NCBI RefSeq assembly: GCF_009660225.1
Contig: NZ_CP045920.1
Coordinates: 124,001 to 188,000 of the forward strand
Reading direction: 5' to 3'
Length of the DNA stretch: 64,000 nucleotides
Source of the DNA: Pseudactinotalea sp. HY158
Lineage (GTDB): Bacteria; Actinomycetota; Actinomycetes; Actinomycetales; Beutenbergiaceae
Shown: positions 39,884 to 49,800 of the stretch, piece after piece
Numbering within the stretch: the first letter of the stretch is position 1
How the letters are laid out: the number at the start of each line of letters is the position of its first letter
Made by a program: the position numbers and the translations under genes
Notes under the pieces: model-generated
The model's input: only the letters and a program-made list of their open reading frames with translations
What the model was told of the DNA's origin: nothing
Database searches by the model: none

Positions 39884-40768
39884 TCAGTACTTCACCCAGG
39901 GCACGAGCTTGCGCTCGAGCAGCCCGATGAGCAGCGTGACCACGTAGCCGAGCACGGAGATCGTCACGATCCCGACGTACATCTTCGAGACGGCGAACGT
40001 GGACCACGCACTCCAGATCAGGTAGCCGAGCCCGCTCTGCGAGCCCACGAACTCGGCGGCCGCGATGATCACGAACGCGCCGCCGGCGGCGAGCTTCGTG
40101 CCGGTGAAGATCGACGGCAACGCGTGCGGCAGCGAGACGGTCAGCCGGCGCTGCAGCGGGGAGGCGCCGTTGGCCACGGCGACGTCGTTGTACAGCGGCG
40201 GCGTCTGCATCACCCCGGTGAGGGTGTTGAAGAAGAGGTAGAAGAACACGCCGATCGCGACGATGAGGTACTTGCTCGTCTCGCCGAGGCCGAAGATGAG
40301 CAGCAGCAGCGGGAAGATCGCGATCTTCGGGATCGGCAGCAGGCTCGAGAACACCGGTTCGAGGAGCTGACGCAGCGGGCGCACCGAGCCGAGCAGGAGC
40401 CCGAGCAGCACCCCGGGCACCGCGCCCATGGTGAAGCCGATCGCGATCCGGGTCAGGGTGATCGAGGCGTCGTCGAAGAGGTCACCGCTCGTGAGCATCT
40501 CGAGGAACGTGCCGACGATCGAGGTGGGCACCGGGAAGAAGCGCTCGTCGAGCAGACCCACGCGCCCGGACACCTCCCAGATGAGCAGGAGCGCGATCGG
40601 CATGAACGGCCCGATCCGCCGGAGGAGAGGCGAGCCCTGGGTGGCGGCGACGGCCTCGACCAGCTCCGCCTCGATCGCGGCCCGGCCCGGTGCCCCGGTG
40701 CCGCCGGTGCCGGCAGTGCCGGCAGTGCCGGTGGTGGTGTCTGTCGTGTCGGTGTGCAACTCGCTCAT
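39884..40768 (-). CDS. ABC transporter permease (SsuC/TauC/NrtB type)
   Basis: Membrane subunit of a sulfonate/nitrate/taurine/pyrimidine-precursor type importer. It has a Thr/Gly-rich N-terminal tail (TDTTDTTTGTAGTAGTGGTG), then about six helices (PFMPIALLLIWEVSGRVGLL ... VTISVLGYVVTLLIGLL). Its EAA-like loop is DVAVANGASPLQRRLTVSLP, and IIAAAEFVGSQSGLGYLIW is typical of the family. 294 residues. ATG 40768 is one base after the ATPase stop. Confidence 0.93.
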   Translation of the reverse strand: MSELHTDTTDTTTGTAGTAGTGGTGAPGRAAIEAELVEAVAATQGSPLLRRIGPFMPIALLLIWEVSGRVGLLDERFFPVPTSIVGTFLEMLTSGDLFDDASITLTRIAIGFTMGAVPGVLLGLLLGSVRPLRQLLEPVFSSLLPIPKIAIFPLLLLIFGLGETSKYLIVAIGVFFYLFFNTLTGVMQTPPLYNDVAVANGASPLQRRLTVSLPHALPSIFTGTKLAAGGAFVIIAAAEFVGSQSGLGYLIWSAWSTFAVSKMYVGIVTISVLGYVVTLLIGLLERKLVPWVKY

Positions 40769-40769
40769 G

Positions 40770-41540
40770 TCACTCCCTCCCCAGCGCGGAAGTCTGCCCG
40801 AGCAGTTCCCACATCTGGGCCGTGATCTCGGTATAACGCGGATCCTGCCGCAGGCTGAGCAGGTTGCGGGGACGCCCGAAGGGCACGTGCAGTTCGTGGA
40901 TGATCCGGCCCGGCCGGGTCGACATGACGAGCACGCGGTCCGAGAGCAGCAGCGCCTCGTCGACGCTGTGCGTGATGAACAGGACGGCCTTCGAGGTGCG
41001 TTCCCAGATGCGCAGCAGTTCCAGTTGGAGCGAGATGCGGGTCTGCTCGTCCAGCGCGCCGAAGGGCTCGTCCATGAGGAGCACGTCCCCATCGTCCGCG
41101 AGTGCCCGCGCCACGGACGTGCGCTGGCGCATGCCGCCGGAGATCTGGCCGGGATAGTAGTCCGCGAAGTCGGTGAGCCCGACCATGTCGAGCAACTCCG
41201 CCACGACCGCGGCACGCTGCCTGCGGGACCGGCCCCGCAGCCGGAGCGGGTAGCCGACGTTCTCGGTCACGGTGAGCCAGGGGAACAGGCCGTGCTCCTG
41301 GAACACGACCGCCGGCCGGCTCCCGGTGGTGATCTGTCCGCGGCTGTGCTGCTCGAGCCCGGCGACGAGCCGCAGCAGCGTGCTCTTCCCGCATCCCGAC
41401 GGGCCGACCACGGAGACGAATTCACCCGCGGCGATGTCGACCGAGACGTCCTCGAGGACGACGCGGATCCCGCCCGGGGATTCGGCGTGCGGATAGGCCT
41501 TCCACAGGTCCCGTACCTCGACTGCGTTCGCCGGGTTCAT
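40770..41540 (-). CDS. ABC transporter ATP-binding protein (SsuB/TauB type)
   Basis: The ATPase of the same importer. Walker A is VGPSGCGKSTLLR, the signature QISGGMRQRTSVARA, Walker B VLLMDEPFGALDEQTR and the H-loop LFITHSVDEALLLSDRV. The GLFPWLTVTENV segment is typical of the nitrate/sulfonate/taurine group. 256 residues. ATG 41540 overlaps the binding-protein stop by one base. Confidence 0.95.
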   Translation of the reverse strand: MNPANAVEVRDLWKAYPHAESPGGIRVVLEDVSVDIAAGEFVSVVGPSGCGKSTLLRLVAGLEQHSRGQITTGSRPAVVFQEHGLFPWLTVTENVGYPLRLRGRSRRQRAAVVAELLDMVGLTDFADYYPGQISGGMRQRTSVARALADDGDVLLMDEPFGALDEQTRISLQLELLRIWERTSKAVLFITHSVDEALLLSDRVLVMSTRPGRIIHELHVPFGRPRNLLSLRQDPRYTEITAQMWELLGQTSALGRE

Positions 41541-42580
41541 CAGGACTCCTGCAGCGCCTCGAGCGCGTCGACGGCCTGCTGGCGCAGGTCGTCGCGGTAG
41601 ACGTCCTCGATCCCGGAGTCGCCCTCGAACTCGAGGGAGTCCTGCTCCCGGAAGAACTCCTCCTGCGCGCGCACGGACTCCCAGTTCACCTTGCCCTCCG
41701 GGTCGACGTCCGAGAGGGCGAGCGAGGTGAGGGTCTCGACCGGCAGGTTCGTGTACTCGGCGATGATCTCCTGGGTCGCGGGGTCCTCCCAGCCGCCGCC
41801 CGCGAGCTCCTGGGTGGCCCGCAGGTACGCGGTGAGGAAGGCGACGACCGCGTCGGGGTGCTCGTCGGTGAACTCGGCGTTGAAGATGATCGCCCCGAGC
41901 TCGGTGCCGGCGTGGTAGTCGATGTCGAGCAGCTCGTGCCCGAAGCCCTCGTCGGCCACGGCGGTGCTGATGGGCTCGATGGTCCAGCTCGCGTCGATCG
42001 AGCCGTTCGCCAGCGCGGGGATGATGTCGCCCGCGCCGAGGTTGACCGTCTCGACGTCCTCGAGGCTCAGGCCGACCGACGCGAGCGCGAGGCTGATCGA
42101 GTAGTAGGAGAAGCCGCTCTCGCCCGTGGTCCCGATCTTCTTGCCCGCGAGGTCCGCGCCCTCGGTGATCCCCGAGCCCTCGCGGACCATGAGCGGGGCC
42201 GGGTTCGGGCCGGACTCCGGCACCCGCGAGACGCTCGAGACGACGGCGAGCGAGGCCCCGGCGGCCGTCGCGTTGTACAGGCCCGCGGCCCAGGAGGCCC
42301 CGCCGCCGGTGACGTTGCCGGTGCTCACGTGCTGGAACGTCTCCCCGGAGCTGCCGCCCTTGGCGATGAGCTCGACCTCGACGCCGGCGTCGTCGAAATA
42401 GCCCTTCTCGAACGCCACGAAGAAGGGGGCGTAGTCGGCGTACGGGGAGTACATGAAGCTGATGGCCGGGAACTCGGACCCCTCGGCCGGCTCGTCGCCG
42501 GCGGAACTGCCGCAGGCGGCGAGGGCGAGGGCGGCGGCCGTCGCGGTCACGGCTGCGAGGATACGGCGGGATGCGGTCAT
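41540..42580 (-). CDS. ABC transporter substrate-binding lipoprotein (NMT1/SsuA type)
   Basis: The extracellular binding protein of the importer. Lipoprotein signal: RRILAAVTATAAALALAAC. The NMT1/THI5-like fold shows as YADYAPFFVAFEKGYFDDAG, VEVELIAKGGSSGETFQHVS and GADLAGKKIGTTGESGFSYY. 346 residues; ATG 42580 has GGAGAG upstream. It is the first gene of a coupled series (binding protein, ATPase, permease, Ldh, BAAT hydrolase), so the imported compound is probably metabolised by those enzymes. The substrate cannot be told from sequence. Confidence 0.92.
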   Translation of the reverse strand: MTASRRILAAVTATAAALALAACGSSAGDEPAEGSEFPAISFMYSPYADYAPFFVAFEKGYFDDAGVEVELIAKGGSSGETFQHVSTGNVTGGGASWAAGLYNATAAGASLAVVSSVSRVPESGPNPAPLMVREGSGITEGADLAGKKIGTTGESGFSYYSISLALASVGLSLEDVETVNLGAGDIIPALANGSIDASWTIEPISTAVADEGFGHELLDIDYHAGTELGAIIFNAEFTDEHPDAVVAFLTAYLRATQELAGGGWEDPATQEIIAEYTNLPVETLTSLALSDVDPEGKVNWESVRAQEEFFREQDSLEFEGDSGIEDVYRDDLRQQAVDALEALQES

Positions 42581-42697
42581 GAACTCTCCATGGGTGGCTG
42601 CGACTCGTCGTGGTCGTGGTCGACACGCGCTCCCGTCCATCTTGGGCCAATACCGGGGAACGAGATGCCGCGTCTCACAAACCGGGCGAGCCGCTCG

Positions 42698-42711
42698 TTG
42701 ACGTGGGTCAA
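42698..42711. promoter_or_regulatory. FNR/Crp-type box upstream of the HMA-P1B operon
   Basis: TTGACGTGGGTCAA is a perfect palindrome of the FNR class (TTGAN-N4-NTCAA), 66 bp before the HMA start codon. A Crp/FNR regulator is encoded in the same operon. Confidence 0.7.
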
Positions 42712-42777
42712 GGCGGGTCCGGGCCGTCGGCGATGGACTGGGGTCATCACATTCGATCCGGACCCGCGGAGGAAGCC

Positions 42778-43011
42778 ATGAGCTCGATCACCCTGACCAC
42801 CCAGCCGTTCACCTGCCCCAGTTGCGTGGCCACCATCGAGCGCGCGCTCGGCCGGCTGCCCGGCGTGACCGCGGTGGGCGTGCGCTTCGCCCTGAGCCGG
42901 GTGCAGGTGGACTACGACCCGGCCGCCGTGACCCCCGCCGAGATCGCCACGACGGTGACCCGGCTCGGATACCCGGTGCTCTCGAGCGCGCCGGCGCCCG
43001 TGGCGGCCTGA
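42778..43011 (+). CDS. HMA-domain metallochaperone-like protein
   Basis: A single ferredoxin-like heavy-metal-associated domain of 77 residues with C13-P-S-C16 in TTQPFTCPSCVATIERALG. It lacks the usual Met before the first Cys (FTC instead of MxC). Such proteins deliver a soft metal ion to an ATPase. ATG 42778 follows GGAGGAAG. The P-type ATPase begins one base after its stop. A close paralogue (59279) shares the N-terminus, ribosome site and an FNR-type box. Confidence 0.9.
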   Translation: MSSITLTTQPFTCPSCVATIERALGRLPGVTAVGVRFALSRVQVDYDPAAVTPAEIATTVTRLGYPVLSSAPAPVAA

Positions 43012-43012
43012 G

Positions 43013-45079
43013 ATGCGGATGCCCCGGGCGCTCACGTCCGCCCTCGACGGCCTCCTCGGCCCGCTCGGCCGTGCCCGAATCACCCTCGCCGCCGCCGTCC
43101 TGCTCGCGGCGGCGGCCGGGGCCCACCTGGCGGGGGCCCCGGGCCTGCGCGACGGCGTGCTCGTCACCGCCGCCCTCGTGGCACTCGGGCCGATCGGGCT
43201 GCGGGCGGCCCGGGCGCTGCGCGTGCGGGCACTGGGCATCGACCTGCTCGTGACGGTCGCCGTGATCGGCGCCCTCGTCATCGGCGAATACGTGGAGGCG
43301 GCGGTCGTCTCCTTCCTCTTCCTGTTCGGGGCGTGGATCGAGGCCCGCACGCTCGCCCGCACCCGCTCCTCGCTCCAGGGACTCGTGGCGCTCGCGCCGA
43401 CCACCGCCGTCGTGATCCGGGACGGCGCGCGCGCCGAGGTGCCGGCCGGGCAGGTGCGATCCGGCGAGACCGTGATCCTCACCCCGGGCACTCGGATCGC
43501 GGTCGACGGCGAGGTGCTCACCGGGAGCGCGAGCGTGGCCGAGGCGACGATCACCGGCGAGCCCGTGCCCGTGATCCGGACCGCCGGCGAGACCGTGTAC
43601 GCCGGCACCACGGTCGAACTCGGCTACCTCGAGGTGCGGGCGAAGGAGGTCGGCGGGGACACGACGTTCGCGCACATCATCGACCTCGTGGCGCAGGCGC
43701 AGTCCTCGGCCACCCGCGGGCAGCGTTTCCTCGAACGGTTCGCGCGGATCTACACCCCCGCGATCGTGGCCGGGGCCGTGCTCACCGGGATCGTCTCCGG
43801 TGACGTGGCCCTCGCGCTCACGTTCCTGGTCATCGCCTGCCCGGGGGCGCTCGTGAGCTCCGTGCCCGTGGCGATGGTCGCCGGGCTGGGCACGCTCGCC
43901 CGCTCGGGTGTGCTCATCACCTCCGGCGCCGCGGCCGAGGACCTGGCCGCGGCCACGGTCGCGGTCGTCGACAAGACGGGCACCCTCACCGGCGGGCGGC
44001 CCGTGGTCACCGCCCTCGACCCGGTCGGCGCCGGACCCCTCGATCTTCTCGGACTGGCCGCCACGGTGGAAACCGCCTCGGAACACCACCTGGCCCGCGC
44101 CATCGTGGCGGCCGCAGAACGCTCCGGCGCGCCCGACCCCGGTCGACCCTCGGACGTCGTCACCCACCCCGGGCGCGGACTCACGGCCCGGGTGGGCGAC
44201 CGGCTCGTGAGCGTCGGGCATCCCGACCTGCTCGCCGAGGCGGGTGCCCGGGTGGGCGGCTCGAGCGAGTGGATCGCCGAGCACGAGGCGGCGGGCGCGA
44301 GCGTCGTCTTCGTCGCGGCGGACGCCGACTACCTCGGCGCGATCGCGATCGCCGACGCGGTTCGGCCCGGCGCCGCCGCCGCGGTTGCCGACCTTCGGGC
44401 CACCGGCATCGACCGGGTCGTCATGCTCACCGGCGACAACGCGCTCGCCGCCGGTGCGGTCGCGGCCCGGGTCGGCATCGACGAGGCGCACGCCCGGCTG
44501 CTGCCGCACGAGAAGGCCGAGTTCGTCGCCCGCCTCGAGGCCGCCGGGGAGCGGGTGATCATGATCGGCGACGGCGTGAACGACGCCCCCGCGCTCGCCA
44601 CGGCCCGGGTCGGGATCGCGATGGGCACGACCGGCGCGGACGTGTCGATCGACAGCGCGGACGTCGTGCTCCTCGGCGACCGGCTCGGATCGGTCGCGCA
44701 CGCCCGCCGCACCACCCGGGCGATGGTGCGGATCATGAAGCAGAACACCGCGCTGGCCCTGGCCACCGTCGCGGTGCTCGTCGCCCTCGTGCTCCTGCAC
44801 GTGGTCGGCCTCGCCGGGGGGATGCTCGTGCACGAGATCAGCGTGCTGGCCGTCATCCTCAACGCCACCCGGCTCGTGCGCCGCCGCGACCGGCACACCC
44901 GGATCGGGTCGAACGCGGGACGCGGAGGCGTGGCCCCCGGACCTCGACAGGAACCCGCGTTCGGCGCGCCGCAGGGATCTCTCGGCGAGGGGCCCGCGCC
45001 CGCACCGACGGTCACGCCCACCTCCATGCCCGATGGCGGAAGCGGCGATGACCATGTTGCCTACACTCGTCGTGACTGA
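43013..45079 (+). CDS. Heavy-metal P1B-type ATPase with CPG transport motif
   Basis: A metal pump. Motifs: TGE in EATITGEPVPVI, phosphorylated D320 in DKTGTLTGG, VVMLTGDNALAAGAV, and GDGVNDAPALATARVGIAMG. The metal-site motif is C276-P-G in VIACPGALVSSVPVAM, not CPC, CPH or SPC, and the last helix has MLVHEISVLAVILNATRL. The normally invariant SEHPLA is SEHHLA. CPG with HE...LNA marks a little-characterised clade of bacterial pumps, so the metal is uncertain. There is no N-terminal HMA domain; the separate HMA protein upstream probably takes that role. 688 residues including a Pro/Gly-rich tail. Confidence 0.92.
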   Translation: MRMPRALTSALDGLLGPLGRARITLAAAVLLAAAAGAHLAGAPGLRDGVLVTAALVALGPIGLRAARALRVRALGIDLLVTVAVIGALVIGEYVEAAVVSFLFLFGAWIEARTLARTRSSLQGLVALAPTTAVVIRDGARAEVPAGQVRSGETVILTPGTRIAVDGEVLTGSASVAEATITGEPVPVIRTAGETVYAGTTVELGYLEVRAKEVGGDTTFAHIIDLVAQAQSSATRGQRFLERFARIYTPAIVAGAVLTGIVSGDVALALTFLVIACPGALVSSVPVAMVAGLGTLARSGVLITSGAAAEDLAAATVAVVDKTGTLTGGRPVVTALDPVGAGPLDLLGLAATVETASEHHLARAIVAAAERSGAPDPGRPSDVVTHPGRGLTARVGDRLVSVGHPDLLAEAGARVGGSSEWIAEHEAAGASVVFVAADADYLGAIAIADAVRPGAAAAVADLRATGIDRVVMLTGDNALAAGAVAARVGIDEAHARLLPHEKAEFVARLEAAGERVIMIGDGVNDAPALATARVGIAMGTTGADVSIDSADVVLLGDRLGSVAHARRTTRAMVRIMKQNTALALATVAVLVALVLLHVVGLAGGMLVHEISVLAVILNATRLVRRRDRHTRIGSNAGRGGVAPGPRQEPAFGAPQGSLGEGPAPAPTVTPTSMPDGGSGDDHVAYTRRD

Positions 45080-45104
45080 CGCTCCCGCATCCGAGGAGGA
45101 CCGC

Positions 45105-45821
45105 ATGACCGGCGCGACCGACGGCGTGACGGACGGGGACGGCGTGACGGAGCCGGACACGTGCGTGGCGATCGTGCCCGTGTTCTCCGCGCTCACCCCG
45201 GCCGAGCAACTCGAGGTCGCGCGGTTCGCCCGCCCCGTACGCCGCGCCCGGGGCGAGCTCATCGTGCGACCCGGCGAGGCGTCGTCCCAACTGCTGGTCG
45301 TGCACCGGGGGCGCGCGAAGATCTCCCACGTCTCCCCGCTCGGGCAGGAGCAGCTGCTGCGCGTGCTCGGCCCCGGCGACTTCACCGGCGAGAGCGGCTT
45401 CCTCACCGGCGCGGCGCCGGAGTACTCGGTCACCGCGCTCGCCCCGGTCCAGATGTGCGCCTTCGACCACGCGGACCTCGCCGCGCTCGTGCGCGCCTAT
45501 CCGAGCATCGCCGTGCGGATGCTCGAGGTCGTCACGCGCCGCCTCGATCAGGCCGAACGGATGCTCGGGCAGGTGAGCATGGACGTGGGCTCGCGCTTGG
45601 CGGCCTACCTGCTCGACCTGCCGGCGCGGTGGGGGGCCGGTGGCACCGCCACGGTCGACCTGCCGCTGTCGAAGAAGGACATCGCCGCCCTGCTCGGCAC
45701 CACCCCGGAGACCCTGAGTCGGCGGCTCGCGGGCCTCGCGGAGGCCGGCACGGTGCGGCTCGACGGCCCGCGCGTGCACATCCTCGACCCCGGTGAACTC
45801 GCCGCCCGCGCGCACGGCTGA
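45105..45821 (+). CDS. Crp/FNR-family transcriptional regulator
   Basis: The N-terminal cyclic-nucleotide-binding-like barrel (VFSALTPAEQLEVARFARPV, RVLGPGDFTGESGFLTG), a dimer helix (RMLEVVTRRLDQAERMLGQV) and a winged HTH are clear. The recognition helix LLGTTPETLSRRLAGL holds the E-x-x-S-R set that reads TTGA/TCAA half-sites. Only one Cys (DTCVAIVPVF) lies near the N-terminus, so a classical FNR 4Fe-4S cluster is unlikely. 238 residues; ATG 45105 has GAGGAGG. Probably controls its own operon and the HMA gene at 59279 through the two FNR-type boxes. Confidence 0.92.
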   Translation: MTGATDGVTDGDGVTEPDTCVAIVPVFSALTPAEQLEVARFARPVRRARGELIVRPGEASSQLLVVHRGRAKISHVSPLGQEQLLRVLGPGDFTGESGFLTGAAPEYSVTALAPVQMCAFDHADLAALVRAYPSIAVRMLEVVTRRLDQAERMLGQVSMDVGSRLAAYLLDLPARWGAGGTATVDLPLSKKDIAALLGTTPETLSRRLAGLAEAGTVRLDGPRVHILDPGELAARAHG

Positions 45822-45937
45822 GGCTCCAAGGTGTGACCAAGGATGCGTGGACTCACCCCCGCGACGCTGCTAACTTCGAGGCACCGCCACCGCCGGCGAT
45901 CGCCGGCTGCGGATCACCCCGGGCCGAAGGAGACACC

Positions 45938-46822
45938 ATGCGTTTTGTCGTCGGATATGCGCCAGATCGGCGCGGTGCGGATGCGGTGCGGCTGGCATCC
46001 ACGCTCGCCTCGAACCGCGGTGCCGCGCTCGACATCGTCGCCGTGCTGCCGGTCGAGCACTACGACTCGCTCTCACCCGACCGGTCGTATCAGCTCGAGC
46101 TCGAACGCCAGGGCCACGAATGGCTCGAGCAGGCGCTGCAGTACGTGCCCGCCGGGATCAAGGCCACCGGGCACCTGCGCCGCGCGGAGTCCATCGCGGA
46201 GGGGCTCATCGCCGCCGCCACCGATCCCGAGCTCGGCGAGACCGCGGCCGCGATCTCGATCGGCGCGACCCACCGCGGCATCCAGGGACGGTTCACGCTC
46301 GGCTCGGTGGCCTCCGGGCTGCTGCACGCCGCCCCCGTGCCCGTCGCCCTCCCGCCCGCCGGGTACCCCGGTCACCCCACCGTCACCCGCGTCACGTGCG
46401 CGACCGGAAACCGCGAGGGCGCCCAGGCGCTCCTCGAGGTGGCGATCGACTCGGCGGCCGGGCGGCGCGTGCCGCTGCGGATCATGTCGCTCGTGGCCCT
46501 GGGAGCCGGCCAGTCCGACGACCGCGGTGACCGTGCCCTCTTGGAGGAGGCCGAGCTCCATGCGGGCGCGCTGGCCGAACGGGCGGCCGCCGACCTGTCC
46601 GAGGCGTCGCCGGTCACGAGCGTCATCGGCCGCGGGAAGTCACTCGAGGAGGCCGCGCAGAGCCTCGACTTCGAGCCGAGCGAGATCGTCATCGTGGGCT
46701 CCAGCAGGCTCGCCGGGCCGCGCCAACTGTTCATCGGCGCCTCGGCCCGCAAGATGCTGCGGGCACTGCCGGTGCCGATGATCGTCGTGCCCCGCGAATA
46801 CGACTTCACGGCCCGCCCCTAG
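45938..46822 (+). CDS. Universal stress protein, two-domain
   Basis: Two tandem UspA domains: the first opens MRFVVGYAPDRRGADAVRLA, the second closes with IVIVGSSRLAGPRQLFIGAS, ARKMLRALPVPMIVVP. The first domain's phosphate loop is weaker (ISIGATHRGIQGRFTLGSVA). 294 residues. ATG 45938 follows AAGGAG. It is 116 bp downstream of the Crp/FNR gene on the same strand; USPs often accompany FNR- or DosR-type hypoxia regulation, which fits this module. Its stop codon directly abuts the stop of the convergent hrpA. Confidence 0.85.
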   Translation: MRFVVGYAPDRRGADAVRLASTLASNRGAALDIVAVLPVEHYDSLSPDRSYQLELERQGHEWLEQALQYVPAGIKATGHLRRAESIAEGLIAAATDPELGETAAAISIGATHRGIQGRFTLGSVASGLLHAAPVPVALPPAGYPGHPTVTRVTCATGNREGAQALLEVAIDSAAGRRVPLRIMSLVALGAGQSDDRGDRALLEEAELHAGALAERAAADLSEASPVTSVIGRGKSLEEAAQSLDFEPSEIVIVGSSRLAGPRQLFIGASARKMLRALPVPMIVVPREYDFTARP

Positions 46823-49800
46823 CTAGGCCTCGGCGAGGGCCCGCCGGATCCGCTTCTCGCTCACGGTTCCCACCGTGCCGAGCTGCTGGGCGAAGAAGCT
46901 GACCCGGAGCTCCTCGAGCTGCCAGCGCACCGCCGCCAGCGCCTCCCGCCGGCCCGGATCCGGCGACGGGCCGTGCGTGGCCGCCTGGGTCGCCGCCCAC
47001 CAGGCCTCGGTCAGCTCGCCCACGATCCAGGCCTTGTCGGCGTCCGCGCGCGGATTCTGGGCCGCCTTGCGCACCCGATGCTCGGCGGCGGCGAGGTAGC
47101 GGCCCAGGTGCGGCAGCCGCTCCGCGGGCGTGCTTGCCACGAAGCCGGGGGCGAGCAGCGCCGCGACCTGCGCCTTGACGTCGGTGAGCGTGTCGAGCAG
47201 GGCGAGGGAGGTGGTGGCCGTGATGGTCTTCTCGGTCGCCCGGGCCTGGGTCAGGATGGCCGTGACGAGCCGCGCGACCGCGTAGATCTCGTCCTCGAGC
47301 CCGTCCCGCAGCTGCTGCTGCCGGCGCGCGAACGCGGCCGCCGTCCGTACGCCCGCAAGGTCCGCCCCCGCGCTCAGCCGCCGGATCGCGGCGATGTGCA
47401 GATCGCTCACGAGCGCCGCGGTCGAGCGGTCCGGACCGCCGGCGAGCGTGAGCGCCTCGGCCGGGCTCCACCGGCTCGTCACCCGGTTCGTGGGCAGCGC
47501 GAGCGTGGTCGCGAGCAGGTGCAGCACGCCGTCCCGGTGCGCCGGCGCCTGCGCGGCCTCCTCCGAGAGGATCCGCAGCGCGATCTGCCCGGGACCCGTC
47601 CCGGCCGATTCGTGCACGATCGCCGGATAGCCGCGCACCTGCGCTCCACCGGCCGTTCCGACCGTCCCCGGCGCGCCTCCCGTCACGGTCCCGAGCCGCG
47701 TGGAGACGACGCCCGGCAGCTCTCCCCACGGCTCGCCCGCGGCCGTGGCCGGCCAGGCGGTCAGCGGCGCCTGCTCGATCGGCCCGGTGACCGGGCCCGG
47801 CGCGTCGCCGCCCTCCTCGGCCGTGCCGGCCGGTCCGCCTGGATCGTTCCCGTCGGCCGCGTCGCCCGACGGGCCCGCCGGATCCGCGAGCTCCGCCGGA
47901 GTGGGCACGTCGGACTTCCCGGCCCGGCGGCGGGCCTCGGTCAGTGCCGTTCGGACGGCGGTGCGCACCGCCTCCCCGGATTCGCGGGCGAGCTCGTGCT
48001 GGAGGGCGGCCAGGTCGGGCCCCTCGGACAGGAGCGCGCGGTGCCCGCTCCGCTCGGTGTGCACGCGGAACGTCATCCGCAGATGCGCGGGCAGCTTCGA
48101 GGGGTCGATGTCGGCGACCGGCACCTCGACGCCCCGCACCCGCCGGGCCGCCGCCGCGAACGCCTCGGCGAACGAGGGCCCGGCCGCCCCGGGGGCGGCC
48201 CCCTCGGCGGCGGCGCGGGCATCCGGCAGCGCGGCGACGATGAGCCGTGCCGTGTCCGGTGCCGGCACGAGCTGGACCCGCACCCGCTTGGGCAGCGCCC
48301 GGATCGTGGCGATCGTCAGCTCCTCGATCATCCCCGGCACGAGCCAGTCGAACCCGCCCGGGCGCACCCGCGGCAGCACCGCGATCGGGATGTGCACGGT
48401 CACGCCGTCCGCGTCCTGGCCGGGGGAGAACTGGTAGGTGAGCGGCAGGGTGAGATCCCCCTGGTGCCACTGCTCCGGGAAGGCGTCGGTGTCGAGGGTC
48501 TCCGCGCCGGGGGTGAGCAGCTCCGGGGTGAAGGTGAGCAGGTCGGGATCGGTGCGCCGCGCCTTCTTCCACCACGAGTCGAAGTGGCGGGCGGTCGTCG
48601 CGCTCTCGGGCAGCCGCGCGAGATAGAACTCCACGAGCGCCTCCGGATCGGCCACGATCTCGGGCCGGCGGGTGCGCGCCGCGAGGTCCTCCGCGCCCGC
48701 GAGCAGCTCCGCGTTCCGGTCGAGGAACGCGTGCCGGGAGCGCCACTGACCCTCGACGAGCGCGTGGCGAGCGAACATCTCACGGGCGAGAGCGCCGTCC
48801 ACACGCGCGAGCGGAACGGGACGATCGGCCACGATCGCCACCCCGTACAGCAGCACCTTTTCGCGGGCCATCGCCGCGCCGTGCTTCGTGGACCAGTACG
48901 GCTCGGAATAGCTGCGCTTGACCAGGTGCGCGCCGAGCTCCTCGGCCCATTCGGGCTGAATGCGAGCGACCTGGCGCGCGAACAGCCGCGAGGTCTCCAC
49001 GAGCTCGGCCGCCATGACCCACGCGGGCGGCTTCTTCGCCAGGTGCGAGCCCGGGAAGACGACGAACCGGGTGCCGCGGGCGCCGGCGAACTCGCGGCGG
49101 CGCTCGTCCCACGAGCCGATATGGGAGAGGAGGCCGGCGAGCAGGGCCTGATGCACCCGGTCGGGATCGGTCGCGTCGCCGCGCGCGTGCACGGTGAGCC
49201 CGAGCGGTTTGGCGAGTTGGCGCAGCTGGGCGTGGACGTCCTGCCACTCCCGGATGCGCAGGTAGTGGAGGAACTCCGACTTGACGAGGCGGCGGAACGC
49301 GCTGCCCGAGAGCGCGGCCTGCTGCTCCTTGAGGTAGTCCCAGAGCGCGAGCATCGAGAGGAAGTCCGAGGTCGGGTCGGCGAAGCGGCGATGCTTCTCG
49401 TCGGCGGCCTGCTGATGCTCGGCCGGCCGCTCGCGCACGTCCTGCACGCTCAACCCCGACACGATGATCATCACCTCCCGCACGCAGCCGAGCCGCTCGG
49501 CCTCGACGAGCATCCGCCCGAGCCGCGGGTCGATCGGCAGCTGGGCGAGCTTGCGGCCGACGTCGGTGAGCCGGTGCGGGCCCGGCTCGTGCGGTGCCGC
49601 CTCCTCGAGCGCGCGCAGCTCCTGCAGCAGCTGCACGCCGTCGCGGATCGCCCGGGAATCGGGGGGATCGACGAAACCGAACGTCGCGATGTCCCCGAGC
49701 CCGAGGGCCGTCATCTGCAGGATGACCGAGGCGAGCGAGGTGCGCAGGATCTCCGGCTCGGTGTACTCCGGGCGGGAGTCGAAGTCGCGGCGGGAGTACA

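Noticed and set aside
36393-40007. One continuous minus-strand frame of about 1200 codons
   Set aside because: It passes through three separate genes. Only its ends match real proteins (start of the Ldh-family gene and DUF1684); the middle is a wrong frame of the BAAT-type hydrolase, which has its own complete frame.
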